From: Rhizobium sp. R711
Lineage (GTDB): Bacteria; Pseudomonadota; Alphaproteobacteria; Rhizobiales; Rhizobiaceae
Length of the DNA: 64,000 nucleotides
Direction of reading: 5' to 3'
Assembly: GCF_002211365.1 (NCBI RefSeq)
Contig: NZ_LOKZ01000023.1
Coordinates: forward strand, 186,001-250,000
In this document: positions 37,418-46,223 of the stretch, in pieces
Layout: each line of letters starts with the position of its first letter
Position numbering within the stretch: position 1 is the first letter of the stretch
Position numbers and translations under genes: made by a program
Notes under the pieces: model-generated
Seen by the model: only the letters and a program-made list of their open reading frames with translations
Databases searched by the model: none
What the model was told of the DNA's origin: nothing

Positions 37418-37748
37418 CGCTGCCCCCGGGCGACCTTTGCAAATATCCCTGTCCCTGTTCGCAAATTCGCGCAGGCGTCGAACATATCTGGCTGGAGCTG
37501 TGATGCGTCTTCGACGCCAACACCCGCCGGAAACTGGGTGATGCCGACCCGTACGATGGCATGACCGACATAGTCTTTGACCACATCCATGGCCTCGTCG
37601 GGTGAACGAAGTTTGCGGATGGGAACCAGCCGACCATCTGCCTTCACGGTGCGGCGAGCGGATCGTCCGAACCGGCTGAAATGAACTGTTCGACGATAGC
37701 GGGGGTAAGGTTTGGATCGGCGCATTTCGCAATGAGGGCTGCGTCCAT
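37414..37748 (-). pseudogene. frameshifted traH-like conjugal transfer gene
   Basis: From ATG 37748, behind GGAGCAAAG, one frame reads MDAALIAKCADPNLTPAIVE and QFISAGSDDPLAAP and then stops. A one-base shift restores TVKADGRLVPIRKL, DEAMDVVKDYVGHAIVRVGI, TQFPAGVGVEDASQLQPD and FDACANLRTGTGIFAKVAR. These resemble TraH of Ti-plasmid-type transfer regions. The C terminus is also lost. Its first part is read in frame as the tail of the upstream GMC gene. It implies plasmid ancestry of this stretch. Confidence 0.68.
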
Positions 37749-39410
37749 GGTCTTTGCTCCAGACGGAACATTGGGCGCCATTTGAAGTTGCCGTCGATTG
37801 ACCGGGCCGGGACTGCCGAGACCATATCGCGCCTTGATATGGTCGGCGAGACGCAGTGCGAGCGCAACGATGGTCAACGTGGGCATGTCATTGCCGCACG
37901 TCGGAAAGATCGAACTACCGGCAACGTGCAAATTGTGCATGCCATGCACCTTGCAGTTCTGGTCGACGACGCCCTGCCGCGGATCGACATGCATGCGGGT
38001 GGTGCCCATGTGGTGGGCGCAGCCGATGACCGAGAGCGGATGCCCTTTGTCGGCATCTTCGAGATCGACATGGCCAAGGCCCGATCGAGCGAACTCATCG
38101 CGGACGAGTTCGAGCATGCGCAGGTGCGTACGCTTTTCCTGGTCGCCAATGCGCCAATCGAGATGGGCGCGATGGAGGCCGAGGCGATCCCGTTGTGACG
38201 AAAGGGTAACGCGGCTCTCACGGTCCGGCGCCGGCTCGACAACGGTCTCGATCTGGAAATGGTCCGATTTAGCCGCCAGTTTCAGGCGTCGATAGAGCAG
38301 CGACGTCACCAGGTTCGGGCTGTGTCGGACGACGGCGGCATAGGTCTGTAGCTTGATGTCCCGAAAGTGGCGCCAGCGGACAGCGTTATAGAGCTCGTGG
38401 AACTGTTCGGTGAGTGCACTGTCCTCGCCGGATCGGCATGCTCGGAAATAGGTCCGGCATTGCAGCAGCCGTTCACGCCGCTGGATCTGTTCGGATAGAG
38501 CAAGATGCGCGCTTGCGCTAGTGCCATCCACCGACAGACGAGGATTGTGATAGGTGAACCGAGCGTCGTAGAAGCGGAACAGATCAGCGCTCCGCGCTGG
38601 CGTCATGCGACCATGGCGAATGCGCGGATGCTCCATGAAATAGCGACCGACGAGGTCGTGCTGGTTGCCGAGCCCCCGCGCATCGACACTGTTTGACAAC
38701 AAAAGAAGCCGCGCATTTTCGATGCCGCCCGCAGCAAGAATCGTGTGTTTCGCCCGCACGAAGAAGGCGGAGCGCGATGCCGACATCACATGGACGCCGT
38801 GCACGGTAGTGGCGTTGCTGCATGTCGCGAGCTGGACCGCGTTGGCATTGAGAATGACCTTTGTGTTCTTTGCCGATACCAGCTGCGCGTGATAGTGTCG
38901 GCCGAACCGCGTCGGTGGGCTGAACTTGCTGATGACTGTTTCGAGGGCCTCGCGGTCAAGCTCAAGCAACCCTATCGGCTTGTTCAGCTGGCTATGCCAA
39001 AACGCCGGTTCGAATCCATGATGGTTGACCTGAACGAGATCGTCGGCGCGCCGGTAGTAGGGTTCAACCTCGTCAAGGTGGAACGGCCAGCCGCTGTTTG
39101 GTATCCAGTCGCGCTCCTCGAAGTCGATGCTAATAAAGGGACGTATCCAGCCTCCCCAGCAATTCGAGCTACCACCCAGCCGCCGGGTGCGTGTTGCCTG
39201 CATATCATAGGGAAGACCCACATTCTCGCCCTGGTAGAGGGCTTGCGATTTTGTGCTTGGCTTTAGGCCACCACCTTCCAATACGCATGTGGCGATGCCC
39301 TGGCGGTCGAACTCGAGCGCAAGTGTGATACCCGCGACGCCGCCCCCAATGATGCAGATTTCCGCATCCAGGGTGGAATCGCTCGGCAATAGTCCAGCCT
39401 CGATCAACAT
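37644..39410 (-). CDS. GMC family oxidoreductase with traH-derived C-terminal tail
   Basis: A 588-residue reading frame. The FAD-binding motif CIIGGGVAGITLALEFD lies at about residues 20-36, and LGGSSNCWGGWIRPF and ILAAGGIENARLLLLSN follow. The C-terminal HMGTTRMHVDPRQG and FPTCGNDMPTLTIVALALRL complete the GMC fold. Known members oxidise alcohols or sugars. The normal protein should end near LADHIKARYG (about residue 538). The frame instead continues and its last 34 residues are the start of a TraH-like protein, so the native stop appears lost. ATG 39410 follows GGGGCAGG. Its position suggests a role in sugar oxidation for the polysaccharide. Confidence 0.85.
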   Translation of the reverse strand: MLIEAGLLPSDSTLDAEICIIGGGVAGITLALEFDRQGIATCVLEGGGLKPSTKSQALYQGENVGLPYDMQATRTRRLGGSSNCWGGWIRPFISIDFEERDWIPNSGWPFHLDEVEPYYRRADDLVQVNHHGFEPAFWHSQLNKPIGLLELDREALETVISKFSPPTRFGRHYHAQLVSAKNTKVILNANAVQLATCSNATTVHGVHVMSASRSAFFVRAKHTILAAGGIENARLLLLSNSVDARGLGNQHDLVGRYFMEHPRIRHGRMTPARSADLFRFYDARFTYHNPRLSVDGTSASAHLALSEQIQRRERLLQCRTYFRACRSGEDSALTEQFHELYNAVRWRHFRDIKLQTYAAVVRHSPNLVTSLLYRRLKLAAKSDHFQIETVVEPAPDRESRVTLSSQRDRLGLHRAHLDWRIGDQEKRTHLRMLELVRDEFARSGLGHVDLEDADKGHPLSVIGCAHHMGTTRMHVDPRQGVVDQNCKVHGMHNLHVAGSSIFPTCGNDMPTLTIVALALRLADHIKARYGLGSPGPVNRRQLQMAPNVPSGAKTMDAALIAKCADPNLTPAIVEQFISAGSDDPLAAP

Positions 39411-39584
39411 GATTGACCTGCCCCCTCAATCCGATTCTCTATTGTTTGTTTCCAGCTACATCCCCTGATAGGCGCCATCTGTACATCTTGCTTGGGGAAC
39501 GCTGTAATTTACATCTGTACATCGGAATATTGGGAGTACCCAACCGATGGATGCATAATCCGAAAGTTTTAGGGTCGCGGCGCG

Positions 39585-39946
39585 ATGGGCACGCAGGGGG
39601 ACAAGGCCCTCGGCACCACTCGATCAACGCACGATGTGGACGTCCATCATCGGAGCCATCTGCCCCGACAAGGGCTCATGCCGTGCTGATCGTTGATCAG
39701 GCTGGATGGCACGCCGGAACTCAAAGTACGCGACAACATCACGCTGCTGTTCCTGCCACCGTGGTCACCCGAATAAAACCCTGTCGAGAACCTGTGGCAA
39801 TTATGAGAGAGAACTGGTTGTCCAACCGGATATTCAAAGACTACGAGGACATCGTTTCCCATTGCTGCGACGCATGGAACAACCTGCTCGCACAGCCATG
39901 GAAGATCGTGTCGATCGGAATGCGCGATTGGGCGCACCGGTTTTGA
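39585..39946 (+). mobile_element. IS630-family transposase relic
   Basis: Pieces of an IS630-type DDE transposase lie in more than one frame. ARWARRGTRPSAPLDQRT and WTSIIGAICPDKG come first, then HAVLIVDQAGWHA (second catalytic Asp). The last part, MRENWLSNRIFKDYEDIVSH, CCDAWNNLLAQPWKI and SIGMRDWAHRF, is intact in one frame to the stop. The N-terminal half is missing and the middle is shifted, so it cannot be active. No flanking terminal repeats were identified. Confidence 0.75.
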
Positions 39947-40477
39947 TCAGCGCTCATTGGTATAATACTTAATTTTGTAGTAGAGCGATGAAGTATCCGC
40001 GATAATATATCTCAAGGAAGATCAATACTCACCCACCACCTGAATCGTTTTTGCTATTTGCGCCCCACAAGGATTCGCGCTCGTTTATCCAATCGATTTA
40101 ACTTGTCTTAGTAACTAAGTCTAATGTCGCCTATAAAATAGATTAACTCAAATATCATATGATAATCGATAGATTCCAAATCACCTCTGAACGTATCATG
40201 CAGGTATATAACTTTTATATTCAATATTTCTGAAGAATGGTGCTATATGAATTCCATCTCACCAGGGGAAACCTCGAGAAGGTCCACAACGACAAATGTA
40301 GGCATCGCAACGGAAATCCGAAAATGACTTTCTGATGAAACCATGCGGCTGTACAGAATACTGTCGACGGAACCCGTTACTGCCTGTCCGATCGCATTGG
40401 CAACTGCGCGTCGGGAAACAGGGAAGCGTGTCATCAAACGCATTAAGGGCGGCGGCGTACAAGTAAAGGGGGTGCTA
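39947..40477. other. AT-rich region upstream of the LuxR-type regulator gene
   Basis: This stretch is visibly richer in A and T than the surrounding genes, with many TATA- and TAAT-like runs, and holds no credible gene. It lies between the IS630 relic and the regulator at 40478, and probably contains that gene's promoter. AGGGGGTGC at 40465-40473 is the ribosome binding site. The composition suggests acquired DNA or a region bound by nucleoid proteins. Confidence 0.4.
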
Positions 40478-41221
40478 ATGTCTGGCATGGTCAACGGGAA
40501 CAACCAATCACATCTTCACAAAACGGACCGATTTCGCGTCACATCGAGGACAATCAAAAAATCGGCGGCGGAGACCCATAACGCGAACACACTCGCGATC
40601 ATCGACGATCACGCACTTGACCGAGAACGTTTGGCCAAGAGTCTGACTGCCCACGGGCTCGATTTGGACATAAGGCTCTTCGCCTCGATCAATGATTGGA
40701 TCAAATTGCCCGAACACGACTTCGCAGGCATCTTGATCAACACTGGCCACAGGGAATTCTCTGAGAAGAACATGGTCGAAGAGATCCGGCAACTGGTCGG
40801 CCAGTTTCCGAACGTCCCGATCGTCATCCTTTCGGAAAATAACGATCTGAGACAGGTGATTCTGGCCCTGGAAGCCGGCGTCAAAGGCTATATACCGTCC
40901 GCAATCGGGCTGCCCATTTGCGTCGAGGCGATCGGGCTAGCTTTGGCGGGAGGGGTCTTTATTTCGGCGGAAAGCCTGACGGATCTGCATAAACTTGTCG
41001 CGACCGCTGAGCACAAGGAGCGTCAACGCGCCGAACTCTTCACACCTCGCGAAGAGGAGGTGATCGATGCACTTAGCCAAGGCAAGCCCAATAAGATCAT
41101 CGCCTATGAACTTAAACTGCGCGAAAGCACGGTGAAGGTTCATGTCCGCAACATCATGAAGAAGCTCAATGCCAGCAACCGGACCGAGGTCATGTTCAAA
41201 CTGGGCGACCTCTTCAACTGA
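40478..41221 (+). CDS. LuxR-type DNA-binding regulator with an aspartate-less receiver domain
   Basis: A 247-residue regulator. The N-terminal receiver-like domain (about 38-155) begins LAIIDDHALDRERLA and has GVKGYIPSAIGLPICVEAI at its end. The position of the phospho-acceptor Asp after strand 3 reads GILINTGH, with Asn88 in place of Asp. The C-terminal LuxR helix-turn-helix is LFTPREEEVIDALSQGKPNK, then LRESTVKVHVRNIMKKLNAS. It therefore is unlikely to be switched by phosphorylation. It is paralogous to the protein at 49051-49809, and the two flank the sugar-modification genes. ATG 40478 follows AGGGGGTGC. Confidence 0.88.
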   Translation: MSGMVNGNNQSHLHKTDRFRVTSRTIKKSAAETHNANTLAIIDDHALDRERLAKSLTAHGLDLDIRLFASINDWIKLPEHDFAGILINTGHREFSEKNMVEEIRQLVGQFPNVPIVILSENNDLRQVILALEAGVKGYIPSAIGLPICVEAIGLALAGGVFISAESLTDLHKLVATAEHKERQRAELFTPREEEVIDALSQGKPNKIIAYELKLRESTVKVHVRNIMKKLNASNRTEVMFKLGDLFN

Positions 41222-41474
41222 TTGCTAGTGATGATTGTCTGCATAGCATGGCGGCCCGGACGGGCTTGCCCTTAGACTTGTCCATTCTGCGTAAAGGACG
41301 ACCGAAGGGCAAAGCTCAGCCTCCACGCAGGATGATACGATCTGCGATTTTTTGGGCATGTGATTTCGCCTTCTAAGCCTTTAGGCTAGCCTGACACGCC
41401 AAACGGCGAGAATGATCCGATGCATCAATTTTGCCATACTGGCCCGACGTCAATTGAGCAGACCGAGGGCGCAG

Positions 41475-42842
41475 GTGAACGGCTTCATTCAGAATTTTGA
41501 GATTTCCGACCATCTTCGCAAACGCGCCAAAGCGCTTATACCCGGCGGGGCCCATACCTATGCGAAAGGTGACGATCAATATCCCATCCTTTCCCCTGGC
41601 TTTATCGCCAGAGGGAGCGGCTGCCATGTATGGGATGTCGATGGCAACGAATACATCGAATATGGCATGGGCAATCGCGCCGTGGGGCTCGGGCATGCCT
41701 ATACGCCGGTGCTGGACGCGGTACGGCGCGAACTTGAATTCGGCTGCAATTTCACGCGCCCGTCGAAGATAGAGGTCGAATGCGCGACGGCGTTCCTTCA
41801 AACCATCGCAACCGCCGACATGGTCAAATTTTGCAAGGACGGGTCGGATGCCACGTCTGGCGCAATGCGTTTGGCCCGTGCCGTCACCGGGCGTGACCTG
41901 ATTGCACGTTGCGAAGACCATCCGTTCTTTTCGACCGACGACTGGTTTATCGGAGCGACGGAGATGAATGCCGGTATTCCAGCCGTCGTTCGCGAACTCA
42001 CCCTTGGCTTCAAATACAACGATCTTGAAAGCGCGCGCAGGCTGTTTCAAACCCATCCTGGCAAGATCGCCGCATTCATGCTGGAGCCGACGCGGGGCGA
42101 AAACCCCAGAGACAATTTTCTGCAACGGCTGCAGCAGCTCTGCCACGAAAACGGCACGCTGCTCATTTTTGACGAAATGATTACAGGCTTTCGATGGCAT
42201 GTCGGCGGAGCGCAGAAACTCTATGGCGTCACACCCGACCTATCGTGTTTCGGCAAGGCGCTCGGTAATGGTTTCTCGATCTCCGCACTTGCCGGCAAAC
42301 GCGAGTTCATGGAACAGGGTGGTATCGACCAGGCATTTCTGCCTCGCGTCTTTCTCCTCTCGACGACACACGGCGCGGAGACGCATGCGATGGCGGCCGC
42401 GATGGCCACAATGCATGTCTATCGGCAGGAGCCGGTGATCGAGCGCTTGGTGCAACAAGGCAAGTCGCTCCAGAGCGGAATTGAGCAACTTATTACTGCG
42501 CACGAGCTGCAGAACTTCTTTTCCGTTGTCGGTCACCCCGCCTGCCTCAGCTACACGACGCGCGACGTCGATGGAAAGCCCTCGCAGGCATTTCGCACGC
42601 TGTTCCTGCAGGAGATTATTCGCCGAGGGATTCTGGCTCCCTCCCTGGTGGTGAGCTACACCCATGCCGACGAGGACATCATTCGCACGATCGATGCGTT
42701 CGATGGCGCCCTTCGCGTTTACAGGCTTGCCCTTGAAAACGGCGTCGAAGACTATCTTGTCGGACGGGCCTCGCAGGTCGTGTTCCGCCGCTTCAACCAT
42801 CCGCTCCCGACAGAGCAATTGCCGATCGCACGTCACTACTGA
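41475..42842 (+). CDS. class III aminotransferase, glutamate-1-semialdehyde aminomutase-like
   Basis: About 455 residues, PLP-dependent. IPGGAHTYAKGDDQYP and VWDVDGNEYIEYGMGNRAVG lie at the N terminus, VKFCKDGSDATSGAMRLAR binds the cofactor phosphate, LIFDEMITGFRWHVGGAQ has the PLP Asp, and SCFGKALGNGFSISALAG carries the Lys. Sugar aminotransferases are normally of the DegT/AHBA class, so a class III enzyme in a polysaccharide locus is unusual; it may act on a side-chain or small molecule rather than on a hexose. Start uncertain: GTG 41475 with GAGGG upstream fits best, and ATG 41412 is the longest option. Confidence 0.86.
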   Translation: MNGFIQNFEISDHLRKRAKALIPGGAHTYAKGDDQYPILSPGFIARGSGCHVWDVDGNEYIEYGMGNRAVGLGHAYTPVLDAVRRELEFGCNFTRPSKIEVECATAFLQTIATADMVKFCKDGSDATSGAMRLARAVTGRDLIARCEDHPFFSTDDWFIGATEMNAGIPAVVRELTLGFKYNDLESARRLFQTHPGKIAAFMLEPTRGENPRDNFLQRLQQLCHENGTLLIFDEMITGFRWHVGGAQKLYGVTPDLSCFGKALGNGFSISALAGKREFMEQGGIDQAFLPRVFLLSTTHGAETHAMAAAMATMHVYRQEPVIERLVQQGKSLQSGIEQLITAHELQNFFSVVGHPACLSYTTRDVDGKPSQAFRTLFLQEIIRRGILAPSLVVSYTHADEDIIRTIDAFDGALRVYRLALENGVEDYLVGRASQVVFRRFNHPLPTEQLPIARHY

Positions 42843-42992
42843 CCGGATCGGAGCGGCGGCTGCTGTAGATTTGGGTGACGCCGCATTTAGCCCATTCATA
42901 CTGCGGTCGATACCAACCCGCGCGATGAGCGCCACCAAGACGAAACGCCGATGTGCCCGGGCACAGGGCTCGAACTCAGAAAGGGAAAGACA

Positions 42993-44042
42993 ATGAAGGT
43001 ATTGGTCACCGGACATCGAGGCTACATCGGATCTGTCATGGTCACAATCCTGCGCAAGGCAGGCCACGAGGTTCATGGTTACGATTGCGAATTGTACCAT
43101 CGCTGCCACTATGCACCCGGCGGCGATCTGCCCGCCGTGCCCGGTGTAAAAAAGGATGTGCGGGACATATCGGTGTCGGATCTGAAGGGCTTCGACGCCG
43201 TCATCCATCTTGCCGCCCTTTCGAATGATCCGTTGAGCAACCTCAATCCGGAGATCACCTATGAAATCAATCACCGCGGCAGCGTGAGCGTTGCCAAAGC
43301 GGCCAAGCAGGCAGGAGTGAAGCGCTTTCTCTTCGCCTCGTCCTGCAGCAACTACGGTGCTGCAGGAGAAGGTCTCGTCGACGAAACCGCGGACCTCAAA
43401 CCCGTTTCCGCTTATGGAACATCGAAGGTTTTTGCCGAACGCGACATTGCGCAGCTCGCCGACAATGATTTCTGTCCGACCTATCTGCGCCCCGCAACTG
43501 CCTACGGGCTCTCCCCGATGCTGCGCTTCGACATCGTACTGAACAATCTGGTGGCCTGGGCCGTAACCGAAGGCCAGATCCTGCTCAAATCCGACGGCAC
43601 ACCGTGGCGGCCTATCGTTCATATAGAGGACATCTCGCGGGCTTTTCTTGCCGCCCTCGAGGCACCTACCGCCGTGGTTCACAATCAGGCTTTCAACGTC
43701 GGCCAGGCAGCGCACAATTACCAGATCAGGGAGATTGCCGAAATCGTCGCCAAGACCGTCCCTGAGTGTCATTTGGCCTTCGCCGCCGACGCCAGTCCGG
43801 ATACACGGTCCTACCGAGTCGATTTCAGCAAGATTAGCCGCCTGCTTCCGGCCTTCAAGCCAACCTGGGATGCGGCTGCCGGTGCCGCTCAACTTTACAA
43901 CGCCTACACCAGCGCCGGCCTGACGCTTGCTGAATTTGAAGGCCCCCGTTATCAGCGGATCGCCCAGCTCAAACAGCTCCTTGCCGATCACGAATTGGAT
44001 GAAAATCTGCGCCCACCGGTTGCCGCCGCGGCGGCAGAATAG
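42993..44042 (+). CDS. NAD-dependent epimerase/dehydratase
   Basis: A 349-residue extended SDR acting on a nucleotide sugar or similar. The cofactor motif is VLVTGHRGYIGSVMV at the start, the catalytic Ser/Thr region is FASSCSNYGAAG, and the YxxxK pair is SAYGTSKVFAE. LRPATAYGLSPMLRFDIVLN and WRPIVHIEDISRAFLAAL are typical of this family. It lies 9 bases before the next gene. It does not match RfbG (CDP-glucose 4,6-dehydratase) closely by eye, so its substrate is open. Confidence 0.87.
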   Translation: MKVLVTGHRGYIGSVMVTILRKAGHEVHGYDCELYHRCHYAPGGDLPAVPGVKKDVRDISVSDLKGFDAVIHLAALSNDPLSNLNPEITYEINHRGSVSVAKAAKQAGVKRFLFASSCSNYGAAGEGLVDETADLKPVSAYGTSKVFAERDIAQLADNDFCPTYLRPATAYGLSPMLRFDIVLNNLVAWAVTEGQILLKSDGTPWRPIVHIEDISRAFLAALEAPTAVVHNQAFNVGQAAHNYQIREIAEIVAKTVPECHLAFAADASPDTRSYRVDFSKISRLLPAFKPTWDAAAGAAQLYNAYTSAGLTLAEFEGPRYQRIAQLKQLLADHELDENLRPPVAAAAAE

Positions 44043-44051
44043 GTCTGCGGC

Positions 44052-45386
44052 ATGGACTCTGCTCTGCCGCCCCGACCCAACCACCTAGCAGACAGCAGCG
44101 AGGGCATAGGTCCAGCGATCTACGCTCTCGCCAGCCGCCTTTTTCCGATCTGCCGCAGCATTACCGGAAGTGGGGTTCGTAAGACCATCAACATTCTGCG
44201 CGAATATGTCGATATCGAACTCCACGAGGTCGCGACAGGCACCCAAGTGTTTGACTGGGTCGTTCCACCCGAGTGGAACATAGGGGATGCATATATAAAG
44301 GATGCAGTCGGCCGAAAAGTCGTCGATTTCGCTCGCTCGAACCTTCACGTCATGAGCTACAGCCGGAATGTTCGCAAGGTAATGCCGCTGAGCGAGCTGA
44401 AGGACCATATCTATACGCTGCCGGCGCAACCTGACCTCATCCCCTACAAGACAGCCTACTATATCGACGACTGGGCGTTTTGCATGCAGCACCAGCAGTT
44501 CCTTGCGTTGGCTGACGGCGATTATGAAGTCGTCATCGACTCGACGAAAGCCGATGGGCATCTGTCCTATGGGGAGTATCTCCATCGAGGAACGAGTGGC
44601 CGAGAGGTTCTGCTATCCGCCCATATTTGCCATCCATCGCTTGCAAACGACAATTGCTCGGGCCTTGCGGTATTGATCCACCTTGCTCAGCGGTTGCGGG
44701 GCAGGAATACGCGCTACAGCTACCGCTTTCTCTTTGCTCCCGGCACGATCGGATCGCTCACCTGGCTTTCCCGGAACGAAGATCGCCTCGGCAGCATCGA
44801 CCATGGCCTGGTTGTATCCTGCATTGGCGACGGAGGCGGACCGATCTACAAGAAAAGCCGACGGGGAAACGCAATCATAGATCGCCTGATGGCACGGATA
44901 TCCTGTGCTGAAAAGCCGATGACCGTTGAGGACTTTAGCCCTTACGGCTACGACGAGAGACAGTTTTGTTCGCCCGGCTTCAATATGCCGGTTGGGCTTT
45001 TGCAAAGAAGCGCTTTCGGGACCTTTGCGGAATACCACACATCAGCGGACAATCTTGATTTCATACGCCCTGAACATCTTGCCTCATCATTCCAGATGCT
45101 GATCGATGTAATCGATGCGCTCGAGGGCAATTGGATTCCGCTCAATCTGTCCCCCAAAGGCGAACCACAGCTTGGCAAGCGCGGGCTCTTTGCGACGGTC
45201 GGTGGCCACAAAACCAACACTGCGCAAACAATGGCTTACCTATGGGTGCTGAACCTGGCCGATGGCAAGCATTCACTGTTGGATATCGCCGAGCGGGCGA
45301 ATATGGTGTTTTCGGAGATCTCGGAGGCGGCTGCGAGGCTGAGGGATGCGGGTTTGCTTGCAGACCTTGGCCCCGCCGAAAACTAG
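44052..45386 (+). CDS. DUF4910/DUF2172-type aminopeptidase-like protein
   Basis: A 444-residue protein. IYALASRLFPICRSITGSGV is the family start. A peptidase-like core has VLLSAHICHPSLANDNCSGL with the His and Asp used to bind zinc in this fold, and later SPYGYDERQFCSPGFNMPVG and EYHTSADNLDFI. The last 70 or so residues form a winged-helix-like region (AYLWVLNLADGKHSLLDIAE). Members are common in surface-sugar and secondary-metabolite clusters, yet none to my knowledge has a settled function; cleaving an amide is one guess. Its stop overlaps the convergent gene at CTAG (45383-45386). Confidence 0.78.
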   Translation: MDSALPPRPNHLADSSEGIGPAIYALASRLFPICRSITGSGVRKTINILREYVDIELHEVATGTQVFDWVVPPEWNIGDAYIKDAVGRKVVDFARSNLHVMSYSRNVRKVMPLSELKDHIYTLPAQPDLIPYKTAYYIDDWAFCMQHQQFLALADGDYEVVIDSTKADGHLSYGEYLHRGTSGREVLLSAHICHPSLANDNCSGLAVLIHLAQRLRGRNTRYSYRFLFAPGTIGSLTWLSRNEDRLGSIDHGLVVSCIGDGGGPIYKKSRRGNAIIDRLMARISCAEKPMTVEDFSPYGYDERQFCSPGFNMPVGLLQRSAFGTFAEYHTSADNLDFIRPEHLASSFQMLIDVIDALEGNWIPLNLSPKGEPQLGKRGLFATVGGHKTNTAQTMAYLWVLNLADGKHSLLDIAERANMVFSEISEAAARLRDAGLLADLGPAEN

Positions 45387-45925
45387 ACCGGATCGCACAG
45401 AGGCAGGAGCGGCCAGCTTTTATCCTTGTCGGACATGACGGTTGGATCTGCAGGCCAACTGACGCCCACGGCCGGATCGTCGAAGCGTATGCCGCTGGCG
45501 GCAGTGGGCTCATATGGCGTGGAAATCAGATAAGACACGACGGCATCATCGGTGAGTGATTGGAAGCCGTGGGCAAAACCCTTCGGAATATAGAACTGCA
45601 CGCGGTTTTCGCTGGAAAGTACTGCACCTGCCCACTCGAGGTAGGTTGGAGACTCTGGCCTTAGATCCACTGCGACATCCCATATTGCCCCCTGCGTGCA
45701 GGAGACAAGCTTGTCTTCTTCATGCGGCCTCTTCTGGAAATGAAGGCCGCGGATCGTATGCTTCTGGCGCGAATGCGAATAGCTGTGCTGGACAAAGTCC
45801 TCGATGAGCCCGTGTTGAGCGAACTCCTGCTTGCAGAAGGTTCGCGCAAACGAACCACGACTGTCCGTCGATGGTGTGGGCTCGACGATCCAAAGGCCCT
45901 CGATTCTCATCCTATTGAAACGCAT
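45383..45925 (-). CDS. dTDP-4-dehydrorhamnose 3,5-epimerase-like protein
   Basis: A 180-residue cupin of the RmlC family. Active-site features are DSRGSFARTFCKQEF, TIRGLHFQKRPHEEDKLV (catalytic His) and YIPKGFAHGFQSL with the Tyr just before it. RmlC enzymes epimerise C3 and C5 of 4-keto-6-deoxy sugars. RmlA, B and D are absent, so it may act on another 4-keto sugar made here. The start is uncertain (45940, 45925 or 45910) because the start region is duplicated (see 45916-45959). It is the only minus-strand gene inside the cassette. Confidence 0.85.
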   Translation of the reverse strand: MRFNRMRIEGLWIVEPTPSTDSRGSFARTFCKQEFAQHGLIEDFVQHSYSHSRQKHTIRGLHFQKRPHEEDKLVSCTQGAIWDVAVDLRPESPTYLEWAGAVLSSENRVQFYIPKGFAHGFQSLTDDAVVSYLISTPYEPTAASGIRFDDPAVGVSWPADPTVMSDKDKSWPLLPLCDPV

Positions 45926-45959
45926 CCGATCACCGCCCATTGCTGAAACGCATCCGATC
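45916..45959. repeat. 16-base perfect direct repeat at the epimerase start
   Basis: TGAAACGCATCCGATC occurs at 45916-45931 and 45944-45959, a 28-base period. On the minus strand each copy contains an ATG followed by CGTTTC. The upstream copy opens a 7-codon frame (MRFSNGR) that ends in TGA five bases before the epimerase ATG at 45925. It looks like a small duplication that created an upstream reading frame. Confidence 0.55.
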
Positions 45960-46223
45960 TGTGGGAAAAACCCAACACGGAAGTCTCTTCATGAGACAAT
46001 ACTTCGATATGAGTCAATTCAGAATTGTTACTTAATATTACATTGATGCAACAATAGTCGACTACAGAATTACTGCGTAAAAACAAAATAGAATTCATAC
46101 GGCTTTTGGACGATCTCCGTATTGCGGTATCGTTTTAATTGTTCCCGGCAGATACTTTTGCCAACCATGACGGGCTCTTCAGGTCCGCGATTGAGTCATC
46201 TTGGATCATATAGGGGACGGGGC
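45960..46223. other. AT-rich divergent promoter region
   Basis: About 260 bases between the epimerase gene and the methyltransferase gene, with AT-rich stretches (for example 46010-46095) unlike the coding sequence around it. It probably holds promoters for both directions. GGGACGGGGC before 46224 is the ribosome binding site for the methyltransferase. No gene was found. Confidence 0.4.

Noticed and set aside
39413..39946. A single 177-residue gene at the IS630 relic
   Set aside because: Only the last part matches IS630 transposase in this frame; the earlier matches are in another frame, so it is a broken transposase, not a gene.
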